64,000 nt of DNA from Mucilaginibacter_A sp965201005 (lineage in GTDB: Bacteria > Bacteroidota > Bacteroidia > Sphingobacteriales > Sphingobacteriaceae). The stretch is taken from positions 3,410,001-3,474,000 of the forward strand of contig NZ_OZ241747.1 in the NCBI RefSeq assembly GCF_965201005.1. Direction: 5' to 3'. Shown one piece after another: positions 24,815 through 33,859 of this stretch (position 1 is the first letter of the stretch; every line of letters starts with the position of its first letter). Position numbers and translations under genes: made by a program. Below the pieces are notes generated by a model. It saw only the letters and a program-made list of their open reading frames with translations, was not told where the DNA came from and did not search any database.

Positions 24815-26155
24815 TTACACTTCTACTTTTAATTGGGCTTGTCTTTCCGTCAGTTCAAAAACTTCGCCATACGGAACGATGGTGATGCGGCCAAACTGCT
24901 CCAGCAAATTTTTATAAGCTTGTGCTACGGGGCGTGGTTTTCGGTTCATGTCATACAAACCGCAAGAGTTGACCGTTCCTTTTTTCTCCGCCAGTTCAAT
25001 GTCCCAATCCACCTGATCGATCAGGCTGTACCAGGTAAAACCCAAAACAGGTATGCCGTCTTTTCTGATCTGTAACACGTTAATCCACTGCTTGTATAAC
25101 CAAACAACAGCTTCATCGGCGTTTAAAACATTGGTTTCGGTGTGCATTACCGGTTTTTTGTAACGCTCGTAATATTCTTTCGTTACCTGATACCAGCCCA
25201 GCACATCAGATGCGTTAAGCAAACTGCCGTCGGGTAATTTTATGATCTCGTTCCGCCCATAATAATCATTGCCCATAATCTGATAGCCCGGCGGCTCTCC
25301 GGCCATAAACCAGTTAAATTCTTCCCTGGTCACACCATTGTCCAACAGGTACATGCACACATCAGCATCCGGCGGATGGGCGTAAAGTAAATCAAGCGAT
25401 AAAAAACGCAGCTTGTTGATTAAAGTTGTTTCTTTAGAAATTGTTGCAGCTAATTCATGCACATATTCGGCACTTTCACTCTGCACGATGATACAATTTG
25501 GTTTGCGTTTGGCAATCATGTGGTTGGCCATAATGCTGGAAGCCACCAGGTTTTTAATTGCCGTTACAAAGCTTTTGTCGTCCTTTTTCTGCTCATTCCA
25601 TAAACCGTCTTTGGCACTGGCTTTTGCCGAAACATAGATTTCGTTAACAGGCGTATAGAAACGGACCCAGGGATAACGCTCGGCCACAGCATCCGCATAT
25701 TTTGCAAAATGAATAGGAAGTTCCGGGTTTTGAAAATTACCGACCCAATCCGGTACGCCAAAATGCATCAAATCTAAAATTGGGGTGATGCCTAACCGCT
25801 TGATCTCATTCATGGCTTCGTCTGCAAAGCTCCAATCATACTTGCCATCGCTTTTGTTGATGGAATAATACGGAAGCCCGTAACGCAGAACCTTCAGGCC
25901 AAGTTCTTTTACCAAACCCAAATCTTCTTTCATGTTTTTGTAATGGCCGCATTCTTCCAGCAAATCCCGGCGTGTTTTGCCATTGTTGATGGTTGGGTAA
26001 GAACATTCTATGCCTGTTGCAAACATAAAATTAGCCAGGTTATCAACCGGCAAACCGCTACCGTCCCGGCCTTTGCCACCGCCAAATTCATCTCCGGCAT
26101 ATACACCATCACTATGATGTTTTTTGATGTATGATAAAAAACCTTTTTCGGTCAT
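24815..26155 (-). CDS. Glycoside hydrolase, family 1-like beta-glycosidase
   Basis: This 446-residue TIM-barrel enzyme has the acid/base 'YTPVNE' (Glu172) and nucleophile 'MHTETN' (Glu340), the spacing expected for clan GH-A and closest to family 1. No signal peptide is present, so it should act in the cytosol on imported oligosaccharides or glycosides. It is the last gene of a four-gene operon and starts 8 bases after the GMC oxidoreductase. Family assignment is by motif; exact substrate is unknown. Confidence 0.85.
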   Translation of the reverse strand: MTEKGFLSYIKKHHSDGVYAGDEFGGGKGRDGSGLPVDNLANFMFATGIECSYPTINNGKTRRDLLEECGHYKNMKEDLGLVKELGLKVLRYGLPYYSINKSDGKYDWSFADEAMNEIKRLGITPILDLMHFGVPDWVGNFQNPELPIHFAKYADAVAERYPWVRFYTPVNEIYVSAKASAKDGLWNEQKKDDKSFVTAIKNLVASSIMANHMIAKRKPNCIIVQSESAEYVHELAATISKETTLINKLRFLSLDLLYAHPPDADVCMYLLDNGVTREEFNWFMAGEPPGYQIMGNDYYGRNEIIKLPDGSLLNASDVLGWYQVTKEYYERYKKPVMHTETNVLNADEAVVWLYKQWINVLQIRKDGIPVLGFTWYSLIDQVDWDIELAEKKGTVNSCGLYDMNRKPRPVAQAYKNLLEQFGRITIVPYGEVFELTERQAQLKVEV

Positions 26156-26163
26156 TTCAGCAA

Positions 26164-27705
26164 TTAATTTTTATTTAAAAAAGCATCAGCAATATGATAA
26201 GACACGGCCAAAATGGTTAAAGTTGGATTGGCGCTTAAAGAACTTGGGAAAATAGAATTATCAGCAATATAAAGGTTGGGGACATCAAATGACCGACCGT
26301 TTTTATTCACCACATTCTGCTCCGGATCATTGCCCATCCGGCAAGTGCCAATAGTGTGTGCATTGCGGTTCATTGTCCACATGTGCCTGGCACCAGCATT
26401 TTTCCAGATGGCTTCCATATTTTTCTGGGCGTGTGCAGCCATTTTCTGTTCATTTTCTCCGTTGGAGAAATGAATACGCGGCTTTGGCAAATTCATTTCG
26501 TCCAGTTCATCGGATAATTCCAGAAAATTATGGTCGTATGGCAGGCATTCACCATGCATATTAATGCCGGCAACATTGTTATAATGCCGCATCCGTTCAC
26601 GCAGCTCTTCCCCAAAAATACCGGTTGCTCGCGCAAGTTGTGAAGCGTAAGTGACCGGCATCACACCAATAGATTGAATGATATATCCGCCAGCAAAATC
26701 AGCATCTGCCGGCCGGTGCATGTCTTCAGAAATCAAACCTCCGGGAATACCTTTCCAGGGATCAATTTTCTGATCAAATTCACCCCAAACCTGCAAACCT
26801 GTATGCGCCATAAAGTTTTTGCCTACCTGGCCGCTGCTGTTTGCCAACCCGTTCAGCAACAGCAGTCGCGGGGATTCTATAGCTCCGGCGCATAAAAAAA
26901 CGTTTTTGCAGAACTGTTTTTCCAATTGACCATTCCGCTGATATACAACCGCCTCTAATTTGCCGGAAGGATTTTTTAATAACTCGGTAACAAAACAATT
27001 TGGCCTAACCTCGGCACCATAATGTACTGCAACCGGGATTAAAGTAACATCCATACTGGCTTTGGCACCGGTAGAACAACCGGCCTGGCAAAAACCACGA
27101 TTGGTACAGGCTTGCCGCCAGCCTATATGTTCCTGGTAATAAGCAGCCGATAAAGCCGCATTTGCCGCCGGGGAAGTTTTAATGTTTAAAGCTTTACTAC
27201 CGCGCTCCATCAATTGTGCGGCTGCGTTTAAAGCTAATGGAGGAAGCGGATAACCTGATTTCCTGTGTGGGCCCCACGGATAAGGAGTAGGGCCGGAAAT
27301 ACCTAAATTTATCTCAAGCTCATTATAATAAGCTTCCAGATCCTGATAAGCAAGCGGCCAATCATGACCGACACCAAATTCGGATTTTAGCTGAAAGTCA
27401 TCCGGCTGCGCCCTGGGTGTATAAGCCGTGTAATGCAAAGTTGAACCGCCAACACCAATCCCGGAGTTGTTTTTTCCGAATGCGATCGGGTCAGTTCCCG
27501 CGCTTAATCTTTCATGCGTCCAAAAAAGTTTGTTTTGCTCTGTTTCATCGGTTGCAAAATCAGCTAATGGGTTCCAGTAATTGCCTGCTTCCAGAGCCAC
27601 AACTTTTAATCCGGCTTTTGCAAATTTGGCCATCAATGGTGCGCCGCCAGCACCTGTACCAATAATTACGGCATCTACAATTTCATTATTCTGGTATCGG
27701 CGCAT
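26164..27705 (-). CDS. GMC family oxidoreductase
   Basis: This 513-residue FAD enzyme has the N-terminal dinucleotide motif 'VIIGTGAGGAPLMAKFAKAG' and 'GVGGSTLHYTAY'. The C-terminal GMC_oxred_C carries the catalytic His region 'AHTIGTCRMG' and 'VPNLYIADNSIFPSSLSANPTLTILA'. It resembles the large subunit of gluconate or fructose dehydrogenases, oxidising a sugar hydroxyl. A subunit 3-like gene lies upstream, but no cytochrome c subunit is adjacent. No Tat or Sec signal is evident. A dispersed-motif-like AAAAAAGCATCAGC lies at its 3' end. Confidence 0.92.
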   Translation of the reverse strand: MRRYQNNEIVDAVIIGTGAGGAPLMAKFAKAGLKVVALEAGNYWNPLADFATDETEQNKLFWTHERLSAGTDPIAFGKNNSGIGVGGSTLHYTAYTPRAQPDDFQLKSEFGVGHDWPLAYQDLEAYYNELEINLGISGPTPYPWGPHRKSGYPLPPLALNAAAQLMERGSKALNIKTSPAANAALSAAYYQEHIGWRQACTNRGFCQAGCSTGAKASMDVTLIPVAVHYGAEVRPNCFVTELLKNPSGKLEAVVYQRNGQLEKQFCKNVFLCAGAIESPRLLLLNGLANSSGQVGKNFMAHTGLQVWGEFDQKIDPWKGIPGGLISEDMHRPADADFAGGYIIQSIGVMPVTYASQLARATGIFGEELRERMRHYNNVAGINMHGECLPYDHNFLELSDELDEMNLPKPRIHFSNGENEQKMAAHAQKNMEAIWKNAGARHMWTMNRNAHTIGTCRMGNDPEQNVVNKNGRSFDVPNLYIADNSIFPSSLSANPTLTILAVSYHIADAFLNKN

Positions 27706-27733
27706 AAAGGATCATTCGGCATGTAATAAATTT

Positions 27734-28282
27734 TTATTTTAGTTGAGGCACATCCCAACCTTTAGCATCGGCAAAACCAGTGTAATTAATTTCAGCCTGA
27801 ACTAAAGGATGACTGTAAAAATGTTCGGCAGCTTCCGTAAGCATCAATTCAAAAAACAGTTTTGCTGAAAAGTCTTTCCAGGTTTCAGCTTTAGGCGTTC
27901 CTTGTTGTACTGTTTTTAGCAGGTTATTTTTTTGCTCTGTAGATAGATCAGTAAAGTTTTGGTGCGATAAAAGAAGTATTTCCTCGGAAATCCCTTTTAA
28001 ACCGGTTTTATAGGCCACACCATCAGGCGGAAGCTGATCATACCGCCAGCCAGAACCGGATTTGTTATATAAACGCTGATCAATTTTTCCGGCAATATTT
28101 ACCAAATGTTCATCCTCTTGCGCCATTAAATAATCGCAAACAGCTTGTAACAATGTAAATTCCCCTTCTGTAAAAAACTTGGGTAATATTACATTTTCAT
28201 TTTCCCTTTGCGTGAGGACCTGGCGGGTTTTTTCAGTAACCAGATCAGAGTTCAATAAATTATCCAATGCTTCTTTTATCAT
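27734..28282 (-). CDS. Gluconate 2-dehydrogenase subunit 3-like protein
   Basis: The 182-residue helical protein matches the small subunit 3 family ('FFTEGEFTLLQAVCDYLMAQ', 'DQRLYNKSGSGWRYDQLPPDGVAYKTGLKGI'), which usually escorts a GMC partner across the membrane by a Tat signal. No twin-arginine leader is present here. The start codon and first five codons (MIKEA) are spelled by a dispersed-motif copy, and the gene follows the SDR stop by 3 bases. Confidence 0.85.
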   Translation of the reverse strand: MIKEALDNLLNSDLVTEKTRQVLTQRENENVILPKFFTEGEFTLLQAVCDYLMAQEDEHLVNIAGKIDQRLYNKSGSGWRYDQLPPDGVAYKTGLKGISEEILLLSHQNFTDLSTEQKNNLLKTVQQGTPKAETWKDFSAKLFFELMLTEAAEHFYSHPLVQAEINYTGFADAKGWDVPQLK

Positions 28283-28287
28283 ATATT
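28265..28287 (-). repeat. Dispersed-motif copy forming a start codon
   Basis: Read on the - strand, ATGATAAAAGAAGCATTG is both a motif copy and the start of the subunit 3 gene (28282 downward). It fills the SDR/subunit 3 junction. Confidence 0.6.
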
Positions 28288-29161
28288 ATTTGGCTGCGGA
28301 TAAACGGCCACCGGTAACTTCAACCAAACTTCCGGTCATAAAACTACCATCATCAGAAGCTAAAAACACATAAGCGGGCGCGAGTTCTTCAGGTTGTCCG
28401 GGACGTGCCAATGCTACCTCATGGCCAAATTTTTCCACTTCATCTTCAGGCATCGTCCCGGGGATGTTGGGTGTCCAAACAGGGCCGGGGACTACAGCGT
28501 TCACACGGATGTTCTTTTCCCCCAGCTGCAAAGCCAATGATTTTGTAAAAGCATGGATCGCACCTTTTGTTGATGCGTAATCAACTAAATTTTCCAAACC
28601 TGTCATCCCGACAATGCTGCCTGTGTTTATGATCGAATCACCGGTTTTTAGGTACTTTAAAGCAGCTTGTGCCATAAAAAAATAGCCAAAAATATTGGTT
28701 TCAAAGGTTCTGCGCAGTTGTTCTTCTGTAATGTCTTCTAATTTGGTTTGAACTTTTTGAAAAGCTGCATTATTGACTAAAATATTTAATTTCCCAAATT
28801 CAGTCACTGTTTTTTCAACTGCCGCTGTACAGTTTTCCTTATTGCGTACATCAGCTTTAATAATCAAACATTTGCCGCCTTTGGCTTCTACCAAACGTTT
28901 TGTTTCTTCGGCATCGCTGTCATTTTCATTGTATAAGATCGCAACTTCTGCCCCTTCCATGGCAAAAGCAATAGCCACGGCACGGCCGATGCCGGAATCA
29001 GCCCCGGTAATTAAAGCCGTTTTGTTTTTCAGTTTTCCTGCCGGAAGATAATTGGACAAGTCAGAATCTGGCTGCATTTTCATGTCTGATTGTTTGGCCG
29101 GATAAGGCAATTGCTCGGCTTTGATTTCTTCAGAACTCGGGCGAAATTCCAGATTACTCAT
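28286..29161 (-). CDS. SDR family oxidoreductase (YghA-like)
   Basis: This 291-residue classical short-chain dehydrogenase has cofactor motif 'TGADSGIGRAVA', 'NNAAFQ', the catalytic Ser region 'IINTGSIVGM' and 'YASTKGA' (YxxxK). The long N-terminal extension with 'QPYPAKQSDMKMQPDSD'-like sequence is typical of the YghA/GsiB-associated group in general-stress loci. As first gene of the operon it probably supplies NAD(P)-linked oxidation of a sugar or aldehyde. The upstream region holds tandem dispersed elements. Confidence 0.93.
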   Translation of the reverse strand: MSNLEFRPSSEEIKAEQLPYPAKQSDMKMQPDSDLSNYLPAGKLKNKTALITGADSGIGRAVAIAFAMEGAEVAILYNENDSDAEETKRLVEAKGGKCLIIKADVRNKENCTAAVEKTVTEFGKLNILVNNAAFQKVQTKLEDITEEQLRRTFETNIFGYFFMAQAALKYLKTGDSIINTGSIVGMTGLENLVDYASTKGAIHAFTKSLALQLGEKNIRVNAVVPGPVWTPNIPGTMPEDEVEKFGHEVALARPGQPEELAPAYVFLASDDGSFMTGSLVEVTGGRLSAAK

Positions 29162-29301
29162 GTTCAGATTGTATTTAATTAAAGTGGAAGAACGCTGAAA
29201 ATATTGATATTGTTTGTTAGAACTTATATAATTAATTAGTGGGTTTTTATCGTATCCTGTTTGTTAAAACCTGCATAAATACCGCTTGAAAATTTCTTAC
29301 A

Positions 29302-29359
29302 ATGCTTCTTTTACACCTGTAAATTTTGTTTTTGAGTTTTATGGTGACAAAAGAAGCAT
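29302..29359 (+). repeat. Dispersed element, 58 bp compact form, copy 1
   Basis: ATGCTTCTTTTA plus CACCTGTAAATTTTG at the left and TTTTATGGTGACAAAAG plus AAGCAT at the right. This compact element is nearly identical to the one at 29413. Confidence 0.75.
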
Positions 29360-29364
29360 CGCTA

Positions 29365-29388
29365 TTTTATGGTGATAAAAGAAGCATC
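29365..29388 (-). repeat. Dispersed element half copy
   Basis: TTTTATGGTGATAAAAGAAG then CATC is a lone right end sitting between two compact elements. Confidence 0.65.
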
Positions 29389-29412
29389 GCAAAGAAACCG
29401 GCCAAACTCACC

Positions 29413-29470
29413 ATGCTTCTTTTACACCTGTAAATTTTGTTTTTGAATTTTATGGTGATAAAAGAAGCAG
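29413..29470 (+). repeat. Dispersed element, 58 bp compact form, copy 2
   Basis: This near-exact duplicate of 29302-29359 differs at only a few positions. The 351-bp gap between the SDR gene and mntH holds these copies and nothing else that I can recognise. Confidence 0.75.
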
Positions 29471-29512
29471 CTGCAACAAGATCGCTCAGATTTAAAAAAC
29501 CGGTGCTAAGCT

Positions 29513-30853
29513 TTAATGAAAAAGTGTGTCCCACAATAAATATAAATTCAATACCAGGATAATGGCCGCTACGATCCAGGCCACCAATTTGGTGAAAGTA
29601 CGGTTGACAAACCGCCCCATTTTCCGCTTATCGTTGGTAAAAACGATTAAAGGGATAACCGCAAAACTTAATTGCATAGAAAGGATAACCTGACTTAGCA
29701 CCAACAAACTGGCCACACCTTTTTCCCCGGAAACCTCGGTTACAATAAATGCCGGGACAATGGCGATCAGCCTGGTAATCAGCCGCCTTAGCCAGGGTTT
29801 TAACCGGATATGTAAAAAACCTTCCATCACAATTTGCCCGGCAAGTGTACCTGTTAAAGTTGAATTTTGGCCGGAAGCCAGTAATGCAATGGCAAAAACC
29901 GTACTGGCCAAGCCTGCACCCAATACCGGCGCAAGCAATTTATAGGCTACCGTAATATCGGCTACATCACGGTGCCCACTGTTATGAAAACTCGCTGCAG
30001 CAACAATTAAGATGGCCGCATTGATAAAAAAGGCAAACAGTAAGGATACGGTACTATCAATAGCCCCGAATTTGATCGCCATCTTCTTGCCTTCGTTATT
30101 TCGCGGATAATTTCTGGTTTGGATAATACTGGAATGCAGGTACAGGTTATGCGGCATCACCGTAGCGCCTAATATACCGATGGCGATGTAAAGCATGGAG
30201 GGATTTGTTACTACCCTTAACTGCGGCAGCATTCCTTTCAGGATAGGAAACATTTCAGGATGAGAGGCCACCATCTCATAAATAAAGCAACTCATAATCA
30301 CCAGGATCAAAGCGGCAACAACACTTTCAATAAACCGGAAACCTTTATACTGAAAGAAAAGAATAAGGAGAACATCCAGGGCGGTGATCAGCACACCAAT
30401 GGTTAGCGGTATGCCAAACAGCAGGTTAAAAGCCAAGGCTGATCCGATCACTTCTGCAAGATCGCAGGCGGCAATGGCTATTTCACAAAGTATCCAAAGG
30501 CCGAAACTTACTGCCGGGTGATAATGGTCGCGGCAAGCCTGAGCCAAGTCCCGTTCGGTTGCTACACCAAGTTTAAGTGCCAGATATTGCAAAATAATTG
30601 CAAAAAAGTTGGAGATCAGTATTACAGACAACAGCGTGTAGCCAAATTGTGCACCGCCCGCAATATCAGTTGCCCAGTTGCCGGGATCCATATACCCTAC
30701 GGCCACCATGAGGCCGGGCCCAACAAAAGCAAAAAATTTGCGCCACGAACTGCCATTTTGTGGGACTGCAATAGTTGAAAATACCTCTGGCAATGAATTA
30801 GTATGTTTGTCCCTTCTCCAGGCGGCTTTATTGTTTTCTAATAATGTCGACAT
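29513..30853 (-). CDS. mntH: Nramp family divalent metal transporter
   Basis: This 446-residue proton-coupled Mn/Fe importer has about 11 transmembrane helices. The helix-1 metal motif 'GYMDPGNWATDIAGG' and helix-6 'GATVMPHNLYLHS' are both present; Asp, Asn and Met of these motifs bind the metal. Manganese preference is the usual property of bacterial members. It lies 407 bp downstream of a TonB receptor on the same strand and near a DtxR/MntR-type regulator, so one metal-responsive locus is likely. Confidence 0.95.
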   Translation of the reverse strand: MSTLLENNKAAWRRDKHTNSLPEVFSTIAVPQNGSSWRKFFAFVGPGLMVAVGYMDPGNWATDIAGGAQFGYTLLSVILISNFFAIILQYLALKLGVATERDLAQACRDHYHPAVSFGLWILCEIAIAACDLAEVIGSALAFNLLFGIPLTIGVLITALDVLLILFFQYKGFRFIESVVAALILVIMSCFIYEMVASHPEMFPILKGMLPQLRVVTNPSMLYIAIGILGATVMPHNLYLHSSIIQTRNYPRNNEGKKMAIKFGAIDSTVSLLFAFFINAAILIVAAASFHNSGHRDVADITVAYKLLAPVLGAGLASTVFAIALLASGQNSTLTGTLAGQIVMEGFLHIRLKPWLRRLITRLIAIVPAFIVTEVSGEKGVASLLVLSQVILSMQLSFAVIPLIVFTNDKRKMGRFVNRTFTKLVAWIVAAIILVLNLYLLWDTLFH

Positions 30854-31047
30854 ATATCTTATGCGCGGTTTCTTTTGTAATGATAATTGTTTTTTCCTGA
30901 ACTGATCCTATTTCAATACAATGATTGCAATCCGTAAACGATGCTATCCTGAAGCATGATCCGATTAATAATTTAAATTTTTCAATAATTTAATACCCGT
31001 TTTTAATTGTCCAAATCCTGTTTAATTTTGTTTCTACATCTTTTGAT
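30854..31047. other. AT-rich gap upstream of mntH
   Basis: This is about 190 bp with no convincing ORF. It presumably contains the mntH promoter. I could not find a TTAG...CTAA palindrome like that at 33794, nor a clear TAnnTTTG box. Confidence 0.4.
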
Positions 31048-31139
31048 ATACTTCTTTTACCACCTAAAATTTGGTGGTTTTTGGTTTTTTCTATCAGAAA
31101 CAATAATAAAAAGCAAATTTACAGGCATAAAAGAAGCAT
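31048..31139 (+). repeat. Full-length dispersed element, 92 bp (reference copy)
   Basis: The left end is ATACTTCTTTTA followed by CCACCTAAAATTTGGTGG. The right end is AAATTTACAGGCATAAAAG followed by AAGCAT. The ends are inverted copies of each other, while the inner flanks differ (CACCTAAAATTT at the left, AAATTTACAGGC at the right), giving the element a direction. Confidence 0.8.
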
Positions 31140-31260
31140 TAAACCAGGATTTAGACAGGCTGAATTGTTCTTGCTGAAAACATTTGTTGCCGCTTTCTGT
31201 AACAACTATCCAGCTTTTTTTTAAGATATGTAACTCTGAATAAGACATATAAATTTGTTT

Positions 31261-33720
31261 TTAAAAAGGTATAATCGCTTTAAAACAGATATTTCTCCCC
31301 ATATTGTAAAGCCCTGAATGCCCGTTTGGGGAAGCTGAATAATATTCAAAATATTTTAACCGGTTAAGGTTGGATTGATAAGCTTTGTCGAAAAGGTTGT
31401 TTATCTGAAACTGTAACTGCAGGCTGTGGTTGGCCGTATATTTAATTGTTGTGCCGGCGGAGATATCGATCAATGTATATGCAGGCGTATAAGTTTCGGT
31501 ATTGTATAATCCAAGATAACGTGCTTGTGCAGCACTTATATCGGCCTCGGCTTTTACGTTAAACGCGCTAAAAACCTTGGATTTTACTTTAAATTCCTGA
31601 CTGACACTTGTTAAATAATGCAAAGGCGGGATTAGCGGAAGATACTCGCCTTGCGTCCCCACTCCTTTAAATGCATTGCCCATGTTGAAACCATAAGTTA
31701 CCGATAGCGAATTGGCAAATTCAAAACCTTTTAATGCTTCCGGGTGTAAGGCAAATGTTGCTTCCAAGCCGTAAAGTTGTGCTTTAGACTGCTGATATTG
31801 ATAAGTTTTATTGCCCTGGGCATCAACAATAGCGTTGTCGTTATTGTCAACCAGCAGGGATAAATATATATAGTCAGAAATATTATTGTTGAAAACACTA
31901 AAAGTGGTCGAATAATTCTTTGTGCTTACTTCTATCCCTAAATCTTCCTGTAAAGAAAACTCCGGGTTAAAATTCCGGTTTCCCTTGTAAATGATATGCG
32001 CCCCCGGATCAAGCCCGTTGGAAGAAAATTCCGGGATACTTGGTGCCCTGTAGCCTCTTGCAATATTGGCTTTCAGGCTGATCTGATCGTTTAGCGCATA
32101 CGTACTTCCCAAACTTAAAGATACGCCATGAAAAGTTTTTTCGAAAGATGGAAATTGAAGATATGCGCCAGCTATATCACCATCTTTTACCTGCCTGTCA
32201 AAACCGGTTGCCGGATCCGGTCTGGTATAAAAATCATCGCCTTTTAAATGACGCTGATCATAACGTACACCCGCCCCGATCGTCCATTTTTGATATTTCC
32301 ACTTGCCAAACGCGTAGATCCCGGCATCAAATAAGTTGTAGTTTGGTATCGGGAAATCAGTTGCGTTTTTACTAATGTTGTTTTGATACATTCCGTTTAT
32401 CCCGGTAGAAAATTCTATATTGGTAAAAACCGGAACATTATAATCCACGCCATAATTTACGGTATTTAACCGCACAAACATACCAGCCTGCTCCGGGATG
32501 GTGGGATGTGTATATTCCCTCCGGATGTTTTGCTGAAATGCCAACAAGGCGTTGATGTCCCCTTTACCTAATTGATAATGGTTTTTGGTGTAGATACGAT
32601 AATGCTGGATATGTTGATCCAAAGGGCTTTGTTTGTAAGAGTTTAATACATCGTTAGGTACAATCGGCCGGTTCAAAATGTCATCTTTATCGCCTTCCAT
32701 TGTTTGATAGGTGAATTTCCTGCTCAGCGAGTCCCGGCTTCCGTCAGGTATGCCCTGATGGTTGTCATATAATGTTAGGTTTAGGGAGCTATAACCTTTT
32801 TCGGTCCGGTGTTTAACGCTGGCAGACGCGTTGATTTCTTTAAAACCGGTGTTATAAACTCTTCCATCAATGTTATTTTGATAGTTTTTGGCTATCCGGT
32901 ATGAGCCTCTCAAAGCATAACTCCAATGATTGTTGCCATAATTGATCCTCAAGCCGTTCCCGATCAAACTGTTGTTGCCCTGATATTCTGAAAATATTTT
33001 ACCGGTTATTTTGCCATAAGTATCATCTGTTAGCGCAGGTATCAAACCAACAACCCCGGCAAGCGCGTCCGACCCGTAAATTAAACTCGACGGCCCTTTC
33101 ACCACTTCCGCACGTTCAATATTGTAAGGGTCAACTTCAATCCCGTGTTCGTCTCCCCATTGCTGCCCTTCCTGCCTGATCCCATCATATAAAGTAAGCA
33201 CCCGGTTGTAACCCAACCCGCGGATAAAAGGCTTCGAAATATTAGGCCCGGTTTTAACCGCATTTAAACCCGGTACATTTTTTACTAAAACATCAATAAT
33301 ATTACTTGCCGTTGTTTGTTCGATTTTTTTTGAGGACACCGCAACGATTGGTATCGGGTTTTCCCGGACCAGGGTTGCCCGCGAAACACCGGTAACGATA
33401 ACTTCGTTTAGCGTGCTGTTTACAGGTTTTAAAAGGACATTGTAAACCAGTTTGCCTTTAACTGTTGCAACTGTTTCCGACTGGTAACCAATGCAGGATA
33501 TCATCAGCATTGAACCAATTTTATTGGCCGGCACTTTTAAATGAAACCTGCCATCGTTATTGGTATTGGTGCCAATTGCGGTAGCACTGATGCCTACAGA
33601 GCCAAAACTGACCGGCTGCCCGTTAGCCTTGTCTTTTATCGTTCCGGAGATGGAAACTTCCTGTCCGTATCCGGCTAATGCAAAGCATATTATAAAAAAA
33701 ATAGTCAGGTTTATCCTCAT
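31261..33720 (-). CDS. TonB-dependent outer-membrane receptor, probably metal uptake
   Basis: The 819-residue protein has a signal peptide, a carboxypeptidase-regulatory-like domain (about 22-105: 'ISGTIKDKANGQPVSFGSVG'), a plug domain ('PFIRGLGYNRVLTLYDGIRQ', 'VVKGPSSLIYGSDALAGVV') and a 22-strand barrel ending in Phe. 'QQWGDEHGIEVD' in the plug gives a His/acid cluster that could bind a divalent metal. The gene is divergent from a MntR-type regulator across a 139-bp region with a palindrome, and mntH lies downstream. I infer Mn or Fe uptake rather than sugar, because no SusD-like partner is present. Confidence 0.92.
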   Translation of the reverse strand: MRINLTIFFIICFALAGYGQEVSISGTIKDKANGQPVSFGSVGISATAIGTNTNNDGRFHLKVPANKIGSMLMISCIGYQSETVATVKGKLVYNVLLKPVNSTLNEVIVTGVSRATLVRENPIPIVAVSSKKIEQTTASNIIDVLVKNVPGLNAVKTGPNISKPFIRGLGYNRVLTLYDGIRQEGQQWGDEHGIEVDPYNIERAEVVKGPSSLIYGSDALAGVVGLIPALTDDTYGKITGKIFSEYQGNNSLIGNGLRINYGNNHWSYALRGSYRIAKNYQNNIDGRVYNTGFKEINASASVKHRTEKGYSSLNLTLYDNHQGIPDGSRDSLSRKFTYQTMEGDKDDILNRPIVPNDVLNSYKQSPLDQHIQHYRIYTKNHYQLGKGDINALLAFQQNIRREYTHPTIPEQAGMFVRLNTVNYGVDYNVPVFTNIEFSTGINGMYQNNISKNATDFPIPNYNLFDAGIYAFGKWKYQKWTIGAGVRYDQRHLKGDDFYTRPDPATGFDRQVKDGDIAGAYLQFPSFEKTFHGVSLSLGSTYALNDQISLKANIARGYRAPSIPEFSSNGLDPGAHIIYKGNRNFNPEFSLQEDLGIEVSTKNYSTTFSVFNNNISDYIYLSLLVDNNDNAIVDAQGNKTYQYQQSKAQLYGLEATFALHPEALKGFEFANSLSVTYGFNMGNAFKGVGTQGEYLPLIPPLHYLTSVSQEFKVKSKVFSAFNVKAEADISAAQARYLGLYNTETYTPAYTLIDISAGTTIKYTANHSLQLQFQINNLFDKAYQSNLNRLKYFEYYSASPNGHSGLYNMGRNICFKAIIPF

Positions 33721-33756
33721 GATTTTATTTTATTTGTCCTTATTAATTTATTTCTG

Positions 33757-33764
33757 CAAACTTA
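33757..33764 (-). promoter_or_regulatory. Candidate -7 box for the TonB receptor
   Basis: On the - strand TAAGTTTG matches TAnnTTTG, 36 bases before the receptor start. The palindrome at 33794 lies about 30 bases further upstream, over the expected -33 box. Confidence 0.45.
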
Positions 33765-33793
33765 TATTTTTTATTTGCAAATCTAATTTTTAT

Positions 33794-33811
33794 AATTAGA
33801 CAAACCTAATT
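33794..33811. promoter_or_regulatory. Candidate MntR/DtxR operator
   Basis: AATTAGACAAACCTAATT has perfect 6-bp inverted arms (AATTAG/CTAATT) around a 6-base centre and resembles DtxR-family TTAGG...CCTAA operators. It sits between the divergent TonB receptor and regulator genes, where binding could block both promoters. Confidence 0.5.
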
Positions 33812-33834
33812 TTTAAATACGAAATGAGTTTGAT

Positions 33835-33842
33835 TATGTTTG
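33835..33842 (+). promoter_or_regulatory. Candidate -7 box for the mntR-like gene
   Basis: TATGTTTG matches TAnnTTTG and lies 17 bases before ATG 33860. It falls inside the longer reading frame from 33824, so it supports the shorter start. Confidence 0.4.
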
Positions 33843-33859
33843 TCAAAAATTTGTATTTT

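Noticed and set aside
24815..29161. A polysaccharide utilisation locus
   Set aside because: No SusC/SusD pair accompanies the glycosidase; the only TonB receptor in the window is linked to metal genes.
29302..29470. CRISPR-like regular repeats
   Set aside because: Units are inverted pairs of unequal spacing, only two full copies, with no cas genes and no unique spacers of constant length.
31057..31248. Reverse-strand ORF whose C-terminus matches that of the ORF at 41007-41204 (ASFMPVN... PNFRW)
   Set aside because: The shared residues are just translation of the dispersed element in the same frame; the rest of the two frames is unrelated. Not a protein family.
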